Positions 1 to 5,097 of a DNA stretch of 9,808 nucleotides are shown one piece after another; positions within the stretch are counted from its first letter, which is position 1, and every line of letters begins with the position of its first letter. The notes below the pieces were generated by a model that did no database searches, had not been told where the DNA came from, and saw nothing but the letters and a program-made list of their open reading frames with translations. The DNA comes from Phycisphaerae bacterium. Lineage in GTDB: Bacteria; Planctomycetota; Phycisphaerae; SM23-33. Both the position numbers and the translations under genes were made by a program. The stretch lies in the NCBI GenBank assembly GCA_030610965.1, contig JAUWQU010000069.1:1-9808 (forward strand), in the 5' to 3' direction.

Positions 1-349
1 GCACTAGAGCCTATCAGGTCCCACAACCCCATCGACGCAACGCGTGCTTGCTTTAACGCGCCGACTGGTTTGGGCTATTCCCCGTTCGCTCGCCGCTACT
101 TAGGGAGTCGTTTTTACTTTACTCTCCTGCAGGTACTTAGATGTTTCAGTTCCCTGCGTTCGCCCTGCCGACCTATGCATTCAGCCGGCAGTGACGTCAT
201 CTGCTTGCACAGTGACGACGGGTTTCCCCATTCGGAAATCCCAGGATCAAAGCTTGTTTGACAGCTCCCCTGGGCTTATCGCAGCCTACCACGTCCTTCA
301 TCGCCTCATCACGCCAAGACATCCACCATGTACCCTTAGTAGCTTGACC
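1..349 (-). rRNA. 23S ribosomal RNA, 5' part (cut by window edge)
   Basis: The reverse complement begins GGTCAAGCTACTAAGGGTAC and continues with 'tggtggatgtcttggc', 'aggcgatgaaggacgtg' and 'tgcgataagccc', the hallmark 5' end of bacterial 23S rRNA (domain I; this end pairs with 5.8S-like sequence). The mature 5' end is placed near 349 by analogy with the E. coli start GGTTAAGCGACTAAG. Only about 350 nt of a roughly 2.9-kb gene are present, and the rest lies off the left edge. tRNA-Ala and tRNA-Ile lie upstream on the same strand, as in a normal rRNA operon, but no 16S gene precedes them. The identification is from conserved sequence; the exact processed end is inferred. Confidence 0.97.
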
Positions 350-446
350 GTATCCGTCGCATGCCCTCATGGACAGACGACGAAAACGTCCAAACCGTCA
401 GACACTCAAAATTCGGTGAACCTGCGTTTTGAATCTTCCCTATTCA

Positions 447-460
447 CTTTTCAAAGAGCC
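447..460 (-). promoter_or_regulatory. boxA-like rRNA antitermination element
   Basis: On the minus strand the sequence reads GGCTCTTTGAAAAG, close to the boxA consensus of rRNA leaders and 16S-23S spacers (TGCTCTTTAACA / CTCTTTGAAAA). BoxA in nascent RNA recruits NusB-NusE and protects rRNA transcription from Rho. It lies about 100 nt before the 23S 5' end, the usual place for a spacer boxA. Function is inferred from sequence and position. Confidence 0.7.
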
Positions 461-503
461 GTCCGCACTTCATTCGCCGGCCGGCCATAGCGGCCTGCCG
501 TCT

Positions 504-538
504 AAAAAACCCGCAGAGGATTACAACCGCCTCGCGGG
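504..538 (-). terminator. intrinsic terminator between tRNA-Ala and 23S
   Basis: On the minus strand CCCGC-G-AGG pairs with CCT-CT-GCGGG around a loop of about 10 nt, and the 3' arm is followed at once by TTTTTT (504-509). This is a canonical Rho-independent terminator. It lies downstream of the tRNA genes and the two candidate promoters (552-588), but upstream of boxA and 23S. It could end a tRNA transcript, act as an attenuator for 23S, or be overridden by antitermination. The hairpin and T-run are seen; the role is inferred. Confidence 0.65.
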
Positions 539-551
539 CGTCGAGTCACAT

Positions 552-580
552 CTTTTACCAGCGTCGCCCAGCCCCGTCAA
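552..580 (-). promoter_or_regulatory. candidate promoter P2 upstream of 23S (TTGACG-17-TAAAAG)
   Basis: On the minus strand TTGACG (575-580) and TAAAAG (552-557) are 17 nt apart, an optimal sigma70-type spacing. Transcription would start about 200 nt before mature 23S and pass through the terminator hairpin at 504-538. It lies just downstream of a second, perfect -10 box at 583-588. Prediction only. Confidence 0.45.
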
Positions 581-582
581 GT

Positions 583-588
583 ATTATA
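583..588 (-). promoter_or_regulatory. perfect -10 box (TGcTATAAT) upstream of 23S
   Basis: The minus strand has TATAAT preceded by TGC, an extended -10-like context. The region 17 nt upstream is T-rich without a good -35 match. It lies 95 nt after the 3' end of tRNA-Ala. Together with the candidate at 552-580 it suggests that 23S has its own promoter, independent of the tRNA-Ile/tRNA-Ala promoter. Confidence 0.45.
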
Positions 589-683
589 GCAGAGAATTCG
601 GAAAAAATCTTCCCAATCCGCCGGACGCCTTCACGGGTTTGTGCAAGACGCCGCAAGGACGTTGTCGCCCTGGGGTTGGCACA

Positions 684-756
684 TGGAGACGAGCGGAATC
701 GAACCGCCGACCTATTGGTTGCAAACCAATCGCTCTCCCAACTGAGCTACGTCCCC
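684..756 (-). tRNA. tRNA-Ala (anticodon TGC)
   Basis: The 73-nt cloverleaf has acceptor strands GGGGACG/CGTCTCC (one G-T pair), D-arm GCTCAGTTGGGAGAGC, anticodon loop with TGC in a TTGGT..ACCAA stem, T-arm GGTTCGATTCC and discriminator A. The anticodon TGC specifies alanine. CCA is not encoded (TGTG follows position 73), so a CCA-adding enzyme is needed. With tRNA-Ile upstream and 23S downstream it forms the classic Ile-Ala spacer pair of rRNA operons. Confidence 0.97.
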
Positions 757-859
757 GTCCGATCCGTGAAACGCGCCGATTGCGGCACTCGCAATGGCTC
801 TGCCCAGATGCCTGGAAGGTCCGCAACCGCCCATCCGCTCGGAAGTCTTCGTGAAAAAA

Positions 860-933
860 TGGGCCTGGATGGATTCGAACCAACGACCTCGCCCTTATCA
901 GGGGCGCGCTCTAACCAACTGAGCTACAAGCCC
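860..933 (-). tRNA. tRNA-Ile (anticodon GAT)
   Basis: The 74-nt cloverleaf has acceptor strands GGGCTTG/CAGGCCC, D-arm GCTCAGTTGGTTAGAGC, anticodon loop CTGATAA (GAT, isoleucine), T-arm GGTTCGAATCC and discriminator A. CCA is not encoded, and a T-run follows the 3' end on the minus strand. It lies 103 nt upstream of tRNA-Ala in the same orientation, the standard order of a 16S-23S spacer, although no 16S gene precedes it. A related 5' fragment lies just upstream (996-1015). Confidence 0.97.
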
Positions 934-995
934 GTGTCCCGCGGCTCAAGATCAGCCGGTGAGCCCCGCAGGGCGTCGGCCTCGGTGGCGAGGGC

Positions 996-1015
996 ACCAA
1001 CTGAACTGCAAGCCC
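996..1015 (-). pseudogene. tRNA-Ile 5'-end fragment (tRNA remnant)
   Basis: The minus strand reads GGGCTTGCAGTTCAGTTGGT. It matches the first 20 nt of the intact tRNA-Ile gene (GGGCTTGTAGCTCAGTTGGT) except at two positions. The two 5' ends are 82 nt apart, about one tRNA plus a linker. Beyond the D-loop the resemblance stops, and no anticodon or T-arm can be folded convincingly. It looks like the decayed 5' end of a duplicated tRNA-Ile, or a footprint of rearrangement where the rRNA operon was split. Confidence 0.55.
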
Positions 1016-1161
1016 AGATGCAAAAAAACCTTATCATGCCGGCAATAGCGCCCTTGCGGCGGATTGCCGAACTGCGGCTCTTATCGCGTGTCAAATGTGC
1101 CTCGAAGGCACTCGTCACGGCCTCCTTGGGGGGCCGCCTGTCGCCGGGTGGCGAATTATCA

Positions 1162-1189
1162 ATACTACCTCATGCCATCAACGAGTCAA
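1162..1189 (-). promoter_or_regulatory. candidate promoter of the tRNA-Ile/tRNA-Ala transcript (TTGACT-16-TAGTAT)
   Basis: On the minus strand TTGACT (1184-1189) and TAGTAT (1162-1167) are 16 nt apart, with a further TGATAAT just downstream. This is the best sigma70-like site in the interval between the GH42 stop and tRNA-Ile, and it is placed to drive a leader of about 220 nt plus the tRNAs. The rest of 1016-1340 shows no open frame with coding character and no 16S sequence. Prediction only. Confidence 0.45.
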
Positions 1190-1243
1190 TAGCTTCTCGG
1201 CAAACTTGTGATATTTCTTTAGGGCGACAAAAACACCACAAAG

Positions 1244-1322
1244 CGGGCCTGTCGCATAAGCTATTCCCAACACCGGACTTGCGACCAAATCGCCCCCGGC
1301 CGCCACATGCCCGACAGGCCCG
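1244..1322 (-). terminator. 11-bp inverted repeat downstream of the GH42 gene
   Basis: CGGGCCTGTCG (1244-1254) is the exact reverse complement of CGACAGGCCCG (1312-1322), separated by 57 nt; CAT/ATG can extend the stem past a bulge. On the minus strand it begins 18 nt after the GH42 stop and its distal arm is followed by a T-rich stretch (CTTTGTGGTGTTTTTG). It may terminate the GH42 transcript before the rRNA promoter, but the large loop makes this uncertain. Confidence 0.4.
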
Positions 1323-1340
1323 AGGGGACTCGCCCTCTCG

Positions 1341-3395
1341 TCACTTCTTCTCCAGCACCTCCGAGCCGTATCCGGGCAGGTCGATCTCGCCTTCGACGGC
1401 CTGGCCGGTCAGAAGGTCGGTAAACTCCTCGCCGGCAAGGTCGATCCGGCAGGCCGCGGGCTTAAAGTTCAGCAGGAACACGAACTGCCGTTCGCCGTCC
1501 GAGCGCAACTGGGCCGTGACGCCCTCGGGCAACCGGGCCTTCATTACCCGCTTCAGGCCATGCTCCTGCACGAGCCGCCCGTAGAAGTCCGACAGGAAGG
1601 CGTCCTCGTTTCGGCTGGCGATGTAGTACGCCCTGCCCGCACCAAAACTGTTGACCGTAAGTGCCGGTGAGCCCGCGTAAAACTGCTCGCCGTACGTCGC
1701 CAAAACCTCCGCCGACTCGGCGTGAAGGAGGTCGCAAAAGACCTCCGCGCGGCAGGCCGCCGAGATGCCCAGCGAGCTATCCTCAACCGGCACGACGGTG
1801 TTGTGCTCGCCGTCGTAGAGCGCATCCATCTCCTCGACCCACACGCCGAGCAGCTTGCGCAGCGGACCGGGCCAGCCGCCGGTGAATACGAGGTCCGTCT
1901 CGTTGACGATGCCCGACCAATACGTCGCGACGAACCAGCCGCCGGCCTGGACGAACTTCTCGACCCGCTCGGCGAAGCCAGGCCGAAGCAAGTACGACAT
2001 CGGCGCGATCAGAAGCTTATAGCCGTCGAGGTCCACGGTCTGGTCGATAACGTCCACGCTTATGCCGGCCGACCAGAAAGGCCGGTAGTGCCGCACGCAA
2101 GTCTGCTCGTAATCCTTGCGCTCTTTGTGCGGCCCACGGCAGGCGTCGATGGCCCAGCAGTTCTCCCAGTCGTAGACGACCGCGACCTCCGGCCGGACCG
2201 TCGTGCCGACCACGTCGTCGAGCTTGGCGAGGATCTCGCCGACTTCAGCCACGTCGCGGAAGACGCGGTTGTTCTCGTGGCCGCAATGATCGACGACCGC
2301 GCCGTGGTACTTCTCCGAACAGCCGCGGCTCTTTCGCCATTGGAAATACTGCACGGAGTCCGCCCCGTGCGCGACGGCCTGGAGGCTGGACAGGCGATGC
2401 ACTCCGGGCCTCTTGGGCTTGCAGACGGCAAACCAGTTGGTCATGCTCGGCGTGGACTCCATCAGCAGCCAGGGCTTGCCGCCCTTGAGCGACCGGTAGA
2501 TATCGTGCTTGAACGACACCTCGGCCGCCATCGTCCAGTCCGAGTCGTCGTCGCGCCATCTCGGGTAGCTGTCCCAACTGACCACATCCTGGTGCGGCGC
2601 CCACTGCCAGTAGTTCAGGCCGGTATAGGTGCCCATGGCGTTGGTGGTAATCGGCACGTCGGGCGTGATGCGGCGCAGCGGCGCGATCTCGTCGAGCATC
2701 AGCGAGAGCATCTGGTCGCTGACGAACCGCCGCCAGTCGAGCCAGTGGCCCTGCGTGGAGCGTTCCCCGAGGGCGTGCGGGCTCTCGATCTGCAAGAAGT
2801 CACTGAGCGTGTGGCCCCAGAAGCTCGTCCACCACGCGGCGTTGAGGGCGTCGATCGAGCCGTAGCGCACGCATAGCCAATCCCGGAATGCCTGCTGGCA
2901 GAGTTCGCAGTGGCACTCGCCGCCGTACTCGTTGGACATGTGCCACATCAGCAGGGCCGGGTGGTCCTTGTAGCGCTCGGCGAGCTTCTCGGCGATCTGG
3001 GCCGCCTTGCGGCGAAAGATCGGCGAGGTCAGGCAATAGTTAACCCGGCCGCCGTGGTGGCGCCGCCTCAGGTCCGCCCCCACCCGCAGGACCTCGGGAT
3101 ACTTAGCCGACATCCAGGCCGGGTGGGAGGCGCTCGGCGTGGCCAGCAAGGCCTGCACGCCGTTTTCAGCCAGCAGGTCCATGACCTCGTCGAGCCAGCC
3201 GAACTCGAAGCGATCCTCCTCGACCTCGATGTGTGCCCAGGAGAAGATGCCGACGCTCATGGCGTTGCAGCCCGAGCGCTTCATCAGCCGCACGTCTTCC
3301 AGCCACGTTCGGCGATCCCACTGGTCGGGGTTGTAGTCGCCGCCGTGAAGAAAATGCGGGCACTTGGGATTGACGGGCGGATAGCGGTCGAGCAT
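1341..3395 (-). CDS. GH42 family beta-galactosidase
   Basis: This 684-aa protein would hydrolyse terminal beta-D-galactosides, probably plant or algal galacto-oligosaccharides, in the cytoplasm; no signal peptide is visible. The N-terminal (beta/alpha)8 barrel (about 1-380) opens with GGDYNPDQW, typical of GH42. The acid/base is E156 in WHMSNEYGGE and the nucleophile is E313 in LLMESTPS, the clan GH-A pair. C121, C161, C163 and C166 match the structural zinc cysteines of GH42. Residues about 400-600 form the Rossmann-like trimerisation domain, and about 615-684 a small beta domain. The length is normal for the family. The ATG is supported by AAAGG 9 nt upstream. It stands alone: no sugar transporter or regulator is adjacent. 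It occupies the place where a 16S gene would normally precede tRNA-Ile. Family assignment is firm; the natural substrate is not known. Confidence 0.93.
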   Translation of the reverse strand: MLDRYPPVNPKCPHFLHGGDYNPDQWDRRTWLEDVRLMKRSGCNAMSVGIFSWAHIEVEEDRFEFGWLDEVMDLLAENGVQALLATPSASHPAWMSAKYPEVLRVGADLRRRHHGGRVNYCLTSPIFRRKAAQIAEKLAERYKDHPALLMWHMSNEYGGECHCELCQQAFRDWLCVRYGSIDALNAAWWTSFWGHTLSDFLQIESPHALGERSTQGHWLDWRRFVSDQMLSLMLDEIAPLRRITPDVPITTNAMGTYTGLNYWQWAPHQDVVSWDSYPRWRDDDSDWTMAAEVSFKHDIYRSLKGGKPWLLMESTPSMTNWFAVCKPKRPGVHRLSSLQAVAHGADSVQYFQWRKSRGCSEKYHGAVVDHCGHENNRVFRDVAEVGEILAKLDDVVGTTVRPEVAVVYDWENCWAIDACRGPHKERKDYEQTCVRHYRPFWSAGISVDVIDQTVDLDGYKLLIAPMSYLLRPGFAERVEKFVQAGGWFVATYWSGIVNETDLVFTGGWPGPLRKLLGVWVEEMDALYDGEHNTVVPVEDSSLGISAACRAEVFCDLLHAESAEVLATYGEQFYAGSPALTVNSFGAGRAYYIASRNEDAFLSDFYGRLVQEHGLKRVMKARLPEGVTAQLRSDGERQFVFLLNFKPAACRIDLAGEEFTDLLTGQAVEGEIDLPGYGSEVLEKK

Positions 3396-3441
3396 GGCGA
3401 TGCGCCTTTACTGTTTGACGGTCTGTTTAGAGTCCGAATGT

Positions 3442-3480
3442 CATAAATGCCAAATGCTAAATGTCGAATGTTCAATGTCC
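3442..3480. repeat. degenerate 7-8-bp tandem array (aaatgYY)
   Basis: Successive units aaatgcc, aaatgct, aaatgtcg, aatgttc and aatgtcc form an AT-rich tract upstream of the GH42 gene. On the minus strand it reads as repeats of 'acatt/gcattt'. A related 'gcattttgcattttgcc' lies at 6786-6802, beside the second foldback repeat. No function is evident. It sits between the GH42 start and the transposase remnant. Confidence 0.6.
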
Positions 3481-3594
3481 ACTGCCACTTTTGTCCAAAA
3501 CAATCCTGAATTCACGATAGGTTACAAGCGCTCCCGAACGGGGCAGAATGGGTGTTGATAGAAAGCCCAAACACCCCATCCAGGAGACGCCGAC

Positions 3595-3837
3595 ATGGTA
3601 TCGGTTGCGAGTCTGTTTGCACAAGTTCTTTGATTCATTTCCCGGCGAGACTTCAGCAAGGCCGTCAGGCGGCGAGACGCCGAAAAGGCGGCCAAGGGGT
3701 TCTCCTGCTGGGACCAGTTCGTGGCGGTGCTGTTTTGTCAGTTCGGCGGAGCGAACTCCCTGCGAGAGGCCTGCGGCAGGCTGGCGACGGCCATGGGCAA
3801 GCTGCGGCATCTGGGGCTGGCCAAGGCATCCGCGCGT
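3595..3837 (+). pseudogene. IS4-family transposase remnant (DUF4372 N-terminal domain), stop codon and truncated
   Basis: Translation from ATG at 3595 (AGGAGA, 7-nt spacer) gives MVSVASLFAQVL, then TGA at 3631, then the same frame continues: FISRRDFSKAV..EKAAKGFSCWDQFVAVLFCQ..GANSLREACGRLATAMGKLRHLGLAKASAR. The pattern CWDQFVAxLFCQ..SLRE.CG.LA..GKLRHLGL is the N-terminal DUF4372 region of IS4-group DDE transposases, which are normally about 350-400 aa. Only some 81 codons remain. The DDE catalytic domain is absent, and similarity ends just before the tRNA-Pro terminator. It is a dead fragment. The left end of the element probably lies between about 3480 and 3560, but no terminal inverted repeat can be confirmed without its partner. 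Confidence 0.85.
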
Positions 3838-3846
3838 GACAACAAG

Positions 3847-3881
3847 AAGGGCCGATTGTCCGCTATTGACAATCGGCCCTT
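3847..3881 (-). terminator. strong hairpin terminator of tRNA-Pro
   Basis: A perfect 14-bp stem (AAGGGCCGATTGTC / GACAATCGGCCCTT) surrounds a 7-nt loop. On the minus strand the 3' arm ends in CCCTT followed by CTTGTTGT, a moderately T-rich tail. It begins 5 nt after the tRNA-Pro 3' end, so it is most likely that gene's Rho-independent terminator. The transposase remnant abuts its far side. Confidence 0.8.
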
Positions 3882-3885
3882 CGGA

Positions 3886-3960
3886 TCGGGGCGAGAGGAT
3901 TTGAACCTCCGGCCTCTGCGTCCCGAACGCAGCGCTCTAGCCAAGCTGAGCTACGCCCCG
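3886..3960 (-). tRNA. tRNA-Pro (anticodon CGG)
   Basis: The 75-nt cloverleaf has acceptor strands CGGGGCG/CGCCCCG, D-arm GCTCAGCTTGGCTAGAGC, anticodon arm CTGCG-TTCGGGA-CGCAG (CGG), T-arm GGAGGTTCAAATCCTC and discriminator A. The C1-G72 first pair is typical of bacterial tRNA-Pro and supports the assignment. CCA is not encoded. It lies downstream of rnpB on the same strand, with its own candidate promoter (4027-4054) and terminator (3847-3881). Confidence 0.97.
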
Positions 3961-4026
3961 GCTTGTGCCGGTTCTCGGCGGCCCGCGGGTCGCCGCTTCG
4001 CCTTCGGGAGCGGGCGAAGACCGGGT

Positions 4027-4054
4027 AGTTTACCACCTGCCCGGTTAACGTCAA
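4027..4054 (-). promoter_or_regulatory. candidate promoter of tRNA-Pro (TTGACG-16-TAAACT)
   Basis: On the minus strand TTGACG (4049-4054) and TAAACT (4027-4032) are 16 nt apart, and the -10 lies about 66 nt upstream of the tRNA 5' end. The same stretch holds an ACCGGG..CCCGGT inverted repeat (4020-4045) with the -10 box inside its loop. That hairpin could instead be the weak end of the rnpB transcript. Prediction only. Confidence 0.45.
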
Positions 4055-4082
4055 GGGCCAGGCGGGTTATTTTCAAGCCCGG

Positions 4083-4560
4083 CCGGCGGCGCTGTAAGCC
4101 GAGTTCTGTTCCTCCGGCCCGGCGGGCGTCCGGATTCGGAGGCGAAGGCCATTTGTCTGGACCCGCCTTTGCAGACGGGCTCTGCCCAATGGGCAAGCGG
4201 CCTACCCGCGGCGATATGGTCTGAGCCTGTCCTCGCCGCTGCTTGGCCTTGCACCCGGTGGGGTTTACCTTGCCGGCGACATCACTGTCGCCGCGGTGCG
4301 CTCTTACCGCACCATTTCACCCTTACCAGCGTCGCTTCGCCCACCGTAATGGGCGAGAGCCGCCGGGCCATGACGGGCTTGCCCGGAGCTTTTCGCGGCG
4401 TCGGCGGTATGTTTTCTGTGGCACTGTCCCTGCCCGTCGGCGGCTGCCCGCAGCCGTCGCCGGACGGTGGGCGTTACCCACCACCGTGGCTCAGTGGTGC
4501 TCGGACTTTCCTCTGCCCGCCGCAAAGGGCGGACAGCGGCCTTCCACGCAACCAGCCGCC
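4083..4560 (-). ncRNA. rnpB: RNase P RNA (class A bacterial ribozyme)
   Basis: This is the catalytic RNA of RNase P, which removes 5' leaders from pre-tRNAs with the RnpA protein. On the minus strand it contains, in order, GCAGAGGAAAGTCCGAGC (conserved P4 5' core), GGGTAACGCCCACCG, ACAGTGCCACAGAAAACATA, AGGGTGAAATGGTGCGGTAAG, GGTAAACCCC..GGTGCAAGGCC, CCAGACAAATGGCC and ACAGAACTCGGCTTAC (3' P4 strand). The terminal GGCGGC (4555-4560) and GCCGCC (4085-4090) form helix P1 and set the ends. At about 478 nt it is longer than E. coli M1 RNA (377 nt), with extra peripheral helices. A perfect TATAAT lies just upstream, and tRNA-Pro follows on the same strand. Exact ends are inferred from P1 and the promoter. 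Confidence 0.96.
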
Positions 4561-4563
4561 TTG

Positions 4564-4592
4564 ATTATACCCGACTTTGCCCGGACGGGCCA
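4564..4592 (-). promoter_or_regulatory. rnpB promoter (TGGCCC-17-TATAAT)
   Basis: On the minus strand a consensus TATAAT (4564-4569) lies 17 nt after a weak -35-like TGGCCC (4587-4592). Transcription would start at about 4557-4559, within one or two bases of the 5' strand of RNase P helix P1. This agreement between promoter geometry and RNA structure makes it the best-supported promoter in the window. Confidence 0.7.
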
Positions 4593-4622
4593 GCGGGGAG
4601 TTGAAGAAGTCGGTTCGCACGG

Positions 4623-4640
4623 GTGCGGTCGGCTGGCGGT
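4623..4640 (+). repeat. 18-nt direct repeat, left copy
   Basis: GTGCGGTCGGCTGGCGGT occurs here and again, identically, at 4967-4984. The two copies flank foldback repeat A. An 18-nt exact match 344 nt apart is not expected by chance. It could be a terminal motif of the repeat, a duplicated target, or the scar of a nested copy. Confidence 0.85.
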
Positions 4641-4650
4641 GGCAACTTGC

Positions 4651-4953
4651 CGCCCCGGCGAAGTTCCAAATCTCAAGCAACAAATCCCAGACAAACAACA
4701 AGCATCAAAACTCCAATTACCTAAACGAAGACACCCCCACGGTCGTGTCGTTTCGCCGGCGACGCTTGGGTCCGCGGAAATCGTCTTTGGCAACCCGGTC
4801 CGCCATGGCGGAGTTTGCCGGGCAGCTTTGCCCTCGGGGCGTTTGGTGTTTATCGTTTGGAACTTGGGATTTGTTTGTGCTTTGGTGCTTGCTGCCCCGT
4901 TGATCCGCAGAGTCTGACGGGAAGGACAAACCGCCATCATGATCCGACCGCAC
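4651..4953 (-). repeat. foldback intergenic repeat, copy A
   Basis: Read on the minus strand, this stretch aligns with 6496-6778 on the plus strand. Shared blocks include 'catgatggcggtt' / 'tatgatggcggtt', an exact cccaagttccaaacg, 'aagacgat..ttc.cgg', and 'gcttgtt.tttgt.tgggattTg.tgcttgagatttgg'. Its two arms are A/C-rich on the left and T/G-rich on the right, so the element is an imperfect inverted repeat. Copy A carries an extra block of about 45 nt, absent from copy B, which includes the 12-bp palindrome CCGCCATGGCGG (4800-4811). There is no coding potential. It fills the gap between rnpB and mgtE and looks like a non-autonomous (MITE-like) or structured-RNA repeat. Boundaries are approximate. 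Confidence 0.8.
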
Positions 4954-4986
4954 CCAGGGACGCGCCGTGCGGTCGGCTGGCGGTTT
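4928..4986 (+). other. 19-bp two-part hairpin upstream of mgtE
   Basis: The outer arms aaaccgcca (4928-4936) and tggcggttt (4978-4986) and the inner arms ccgaccgcac (4944-4953) and gtgcggtcgg (4967-4976) are each perfect. They are separated by a 7-nt/1-nt internal loop and close on a 13-nt loop. The right arm contains the second 18-nt direct repeat. It overlaps the end of repeat A and lies 111 nt before the mgtE start. It has no T-run on either side, so it is not an obvious terminator. A role as leader RNA structure or as a repeat terminus is possible. Confidence 0.7.
4967..4984 (+). repeat. 18-nt direct repeat, right copy
   Basis: This is an identical copy of 4623-4640 (GTGCGGTCGGCTGGCGGT). 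It forms the right arm of the hairpin at 4928-4986. Confidence 0.85.
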
Positions 4987-5097
4987 CATCCCCCCGGACG
5001 CAGCCGCGAGACTTTTGCGCCTTTCGGTCCCTCGTCCCGGCCGGTAGACTATCCGCTTGCCCCCTGGGGGGCGTCCCGCAGTCAAGGCGCCAAAGGC

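Noticed and set aside
1016..1340. 3' end of a 16S rRNA gene
   Set aside because: No anti-Shine-Dalgarno sequence or conserved 16S helix could be found on either strand.
676..1584. 302-aa plus-strand open frame
   Set aside because: It runs antisense through tRNA-Ala, tRNA-Ile and the 3' end of the GH42 gene; the frame is open only because of GC-rich composition.
3472..3810. 112-aa minus-strand open frame
   Set aside because: It is antisense to the IS4 transposase remnant, which is recognisable on the plus strand.
4939..5097. 53-residue N-terminal extension of MgtE
   Set aside because: The frame is open, but the residues are Pro/Arg-rich, overlap the 19-bp hairpin and precede the point where MgtE family similarity begins.
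4920..5097. M-box magnesium riboswitch before mgtE
   Set aside because: The conserved M-box sequence blocks were not recognised; the visible hairpin is better explained by the neighbouring repeat.
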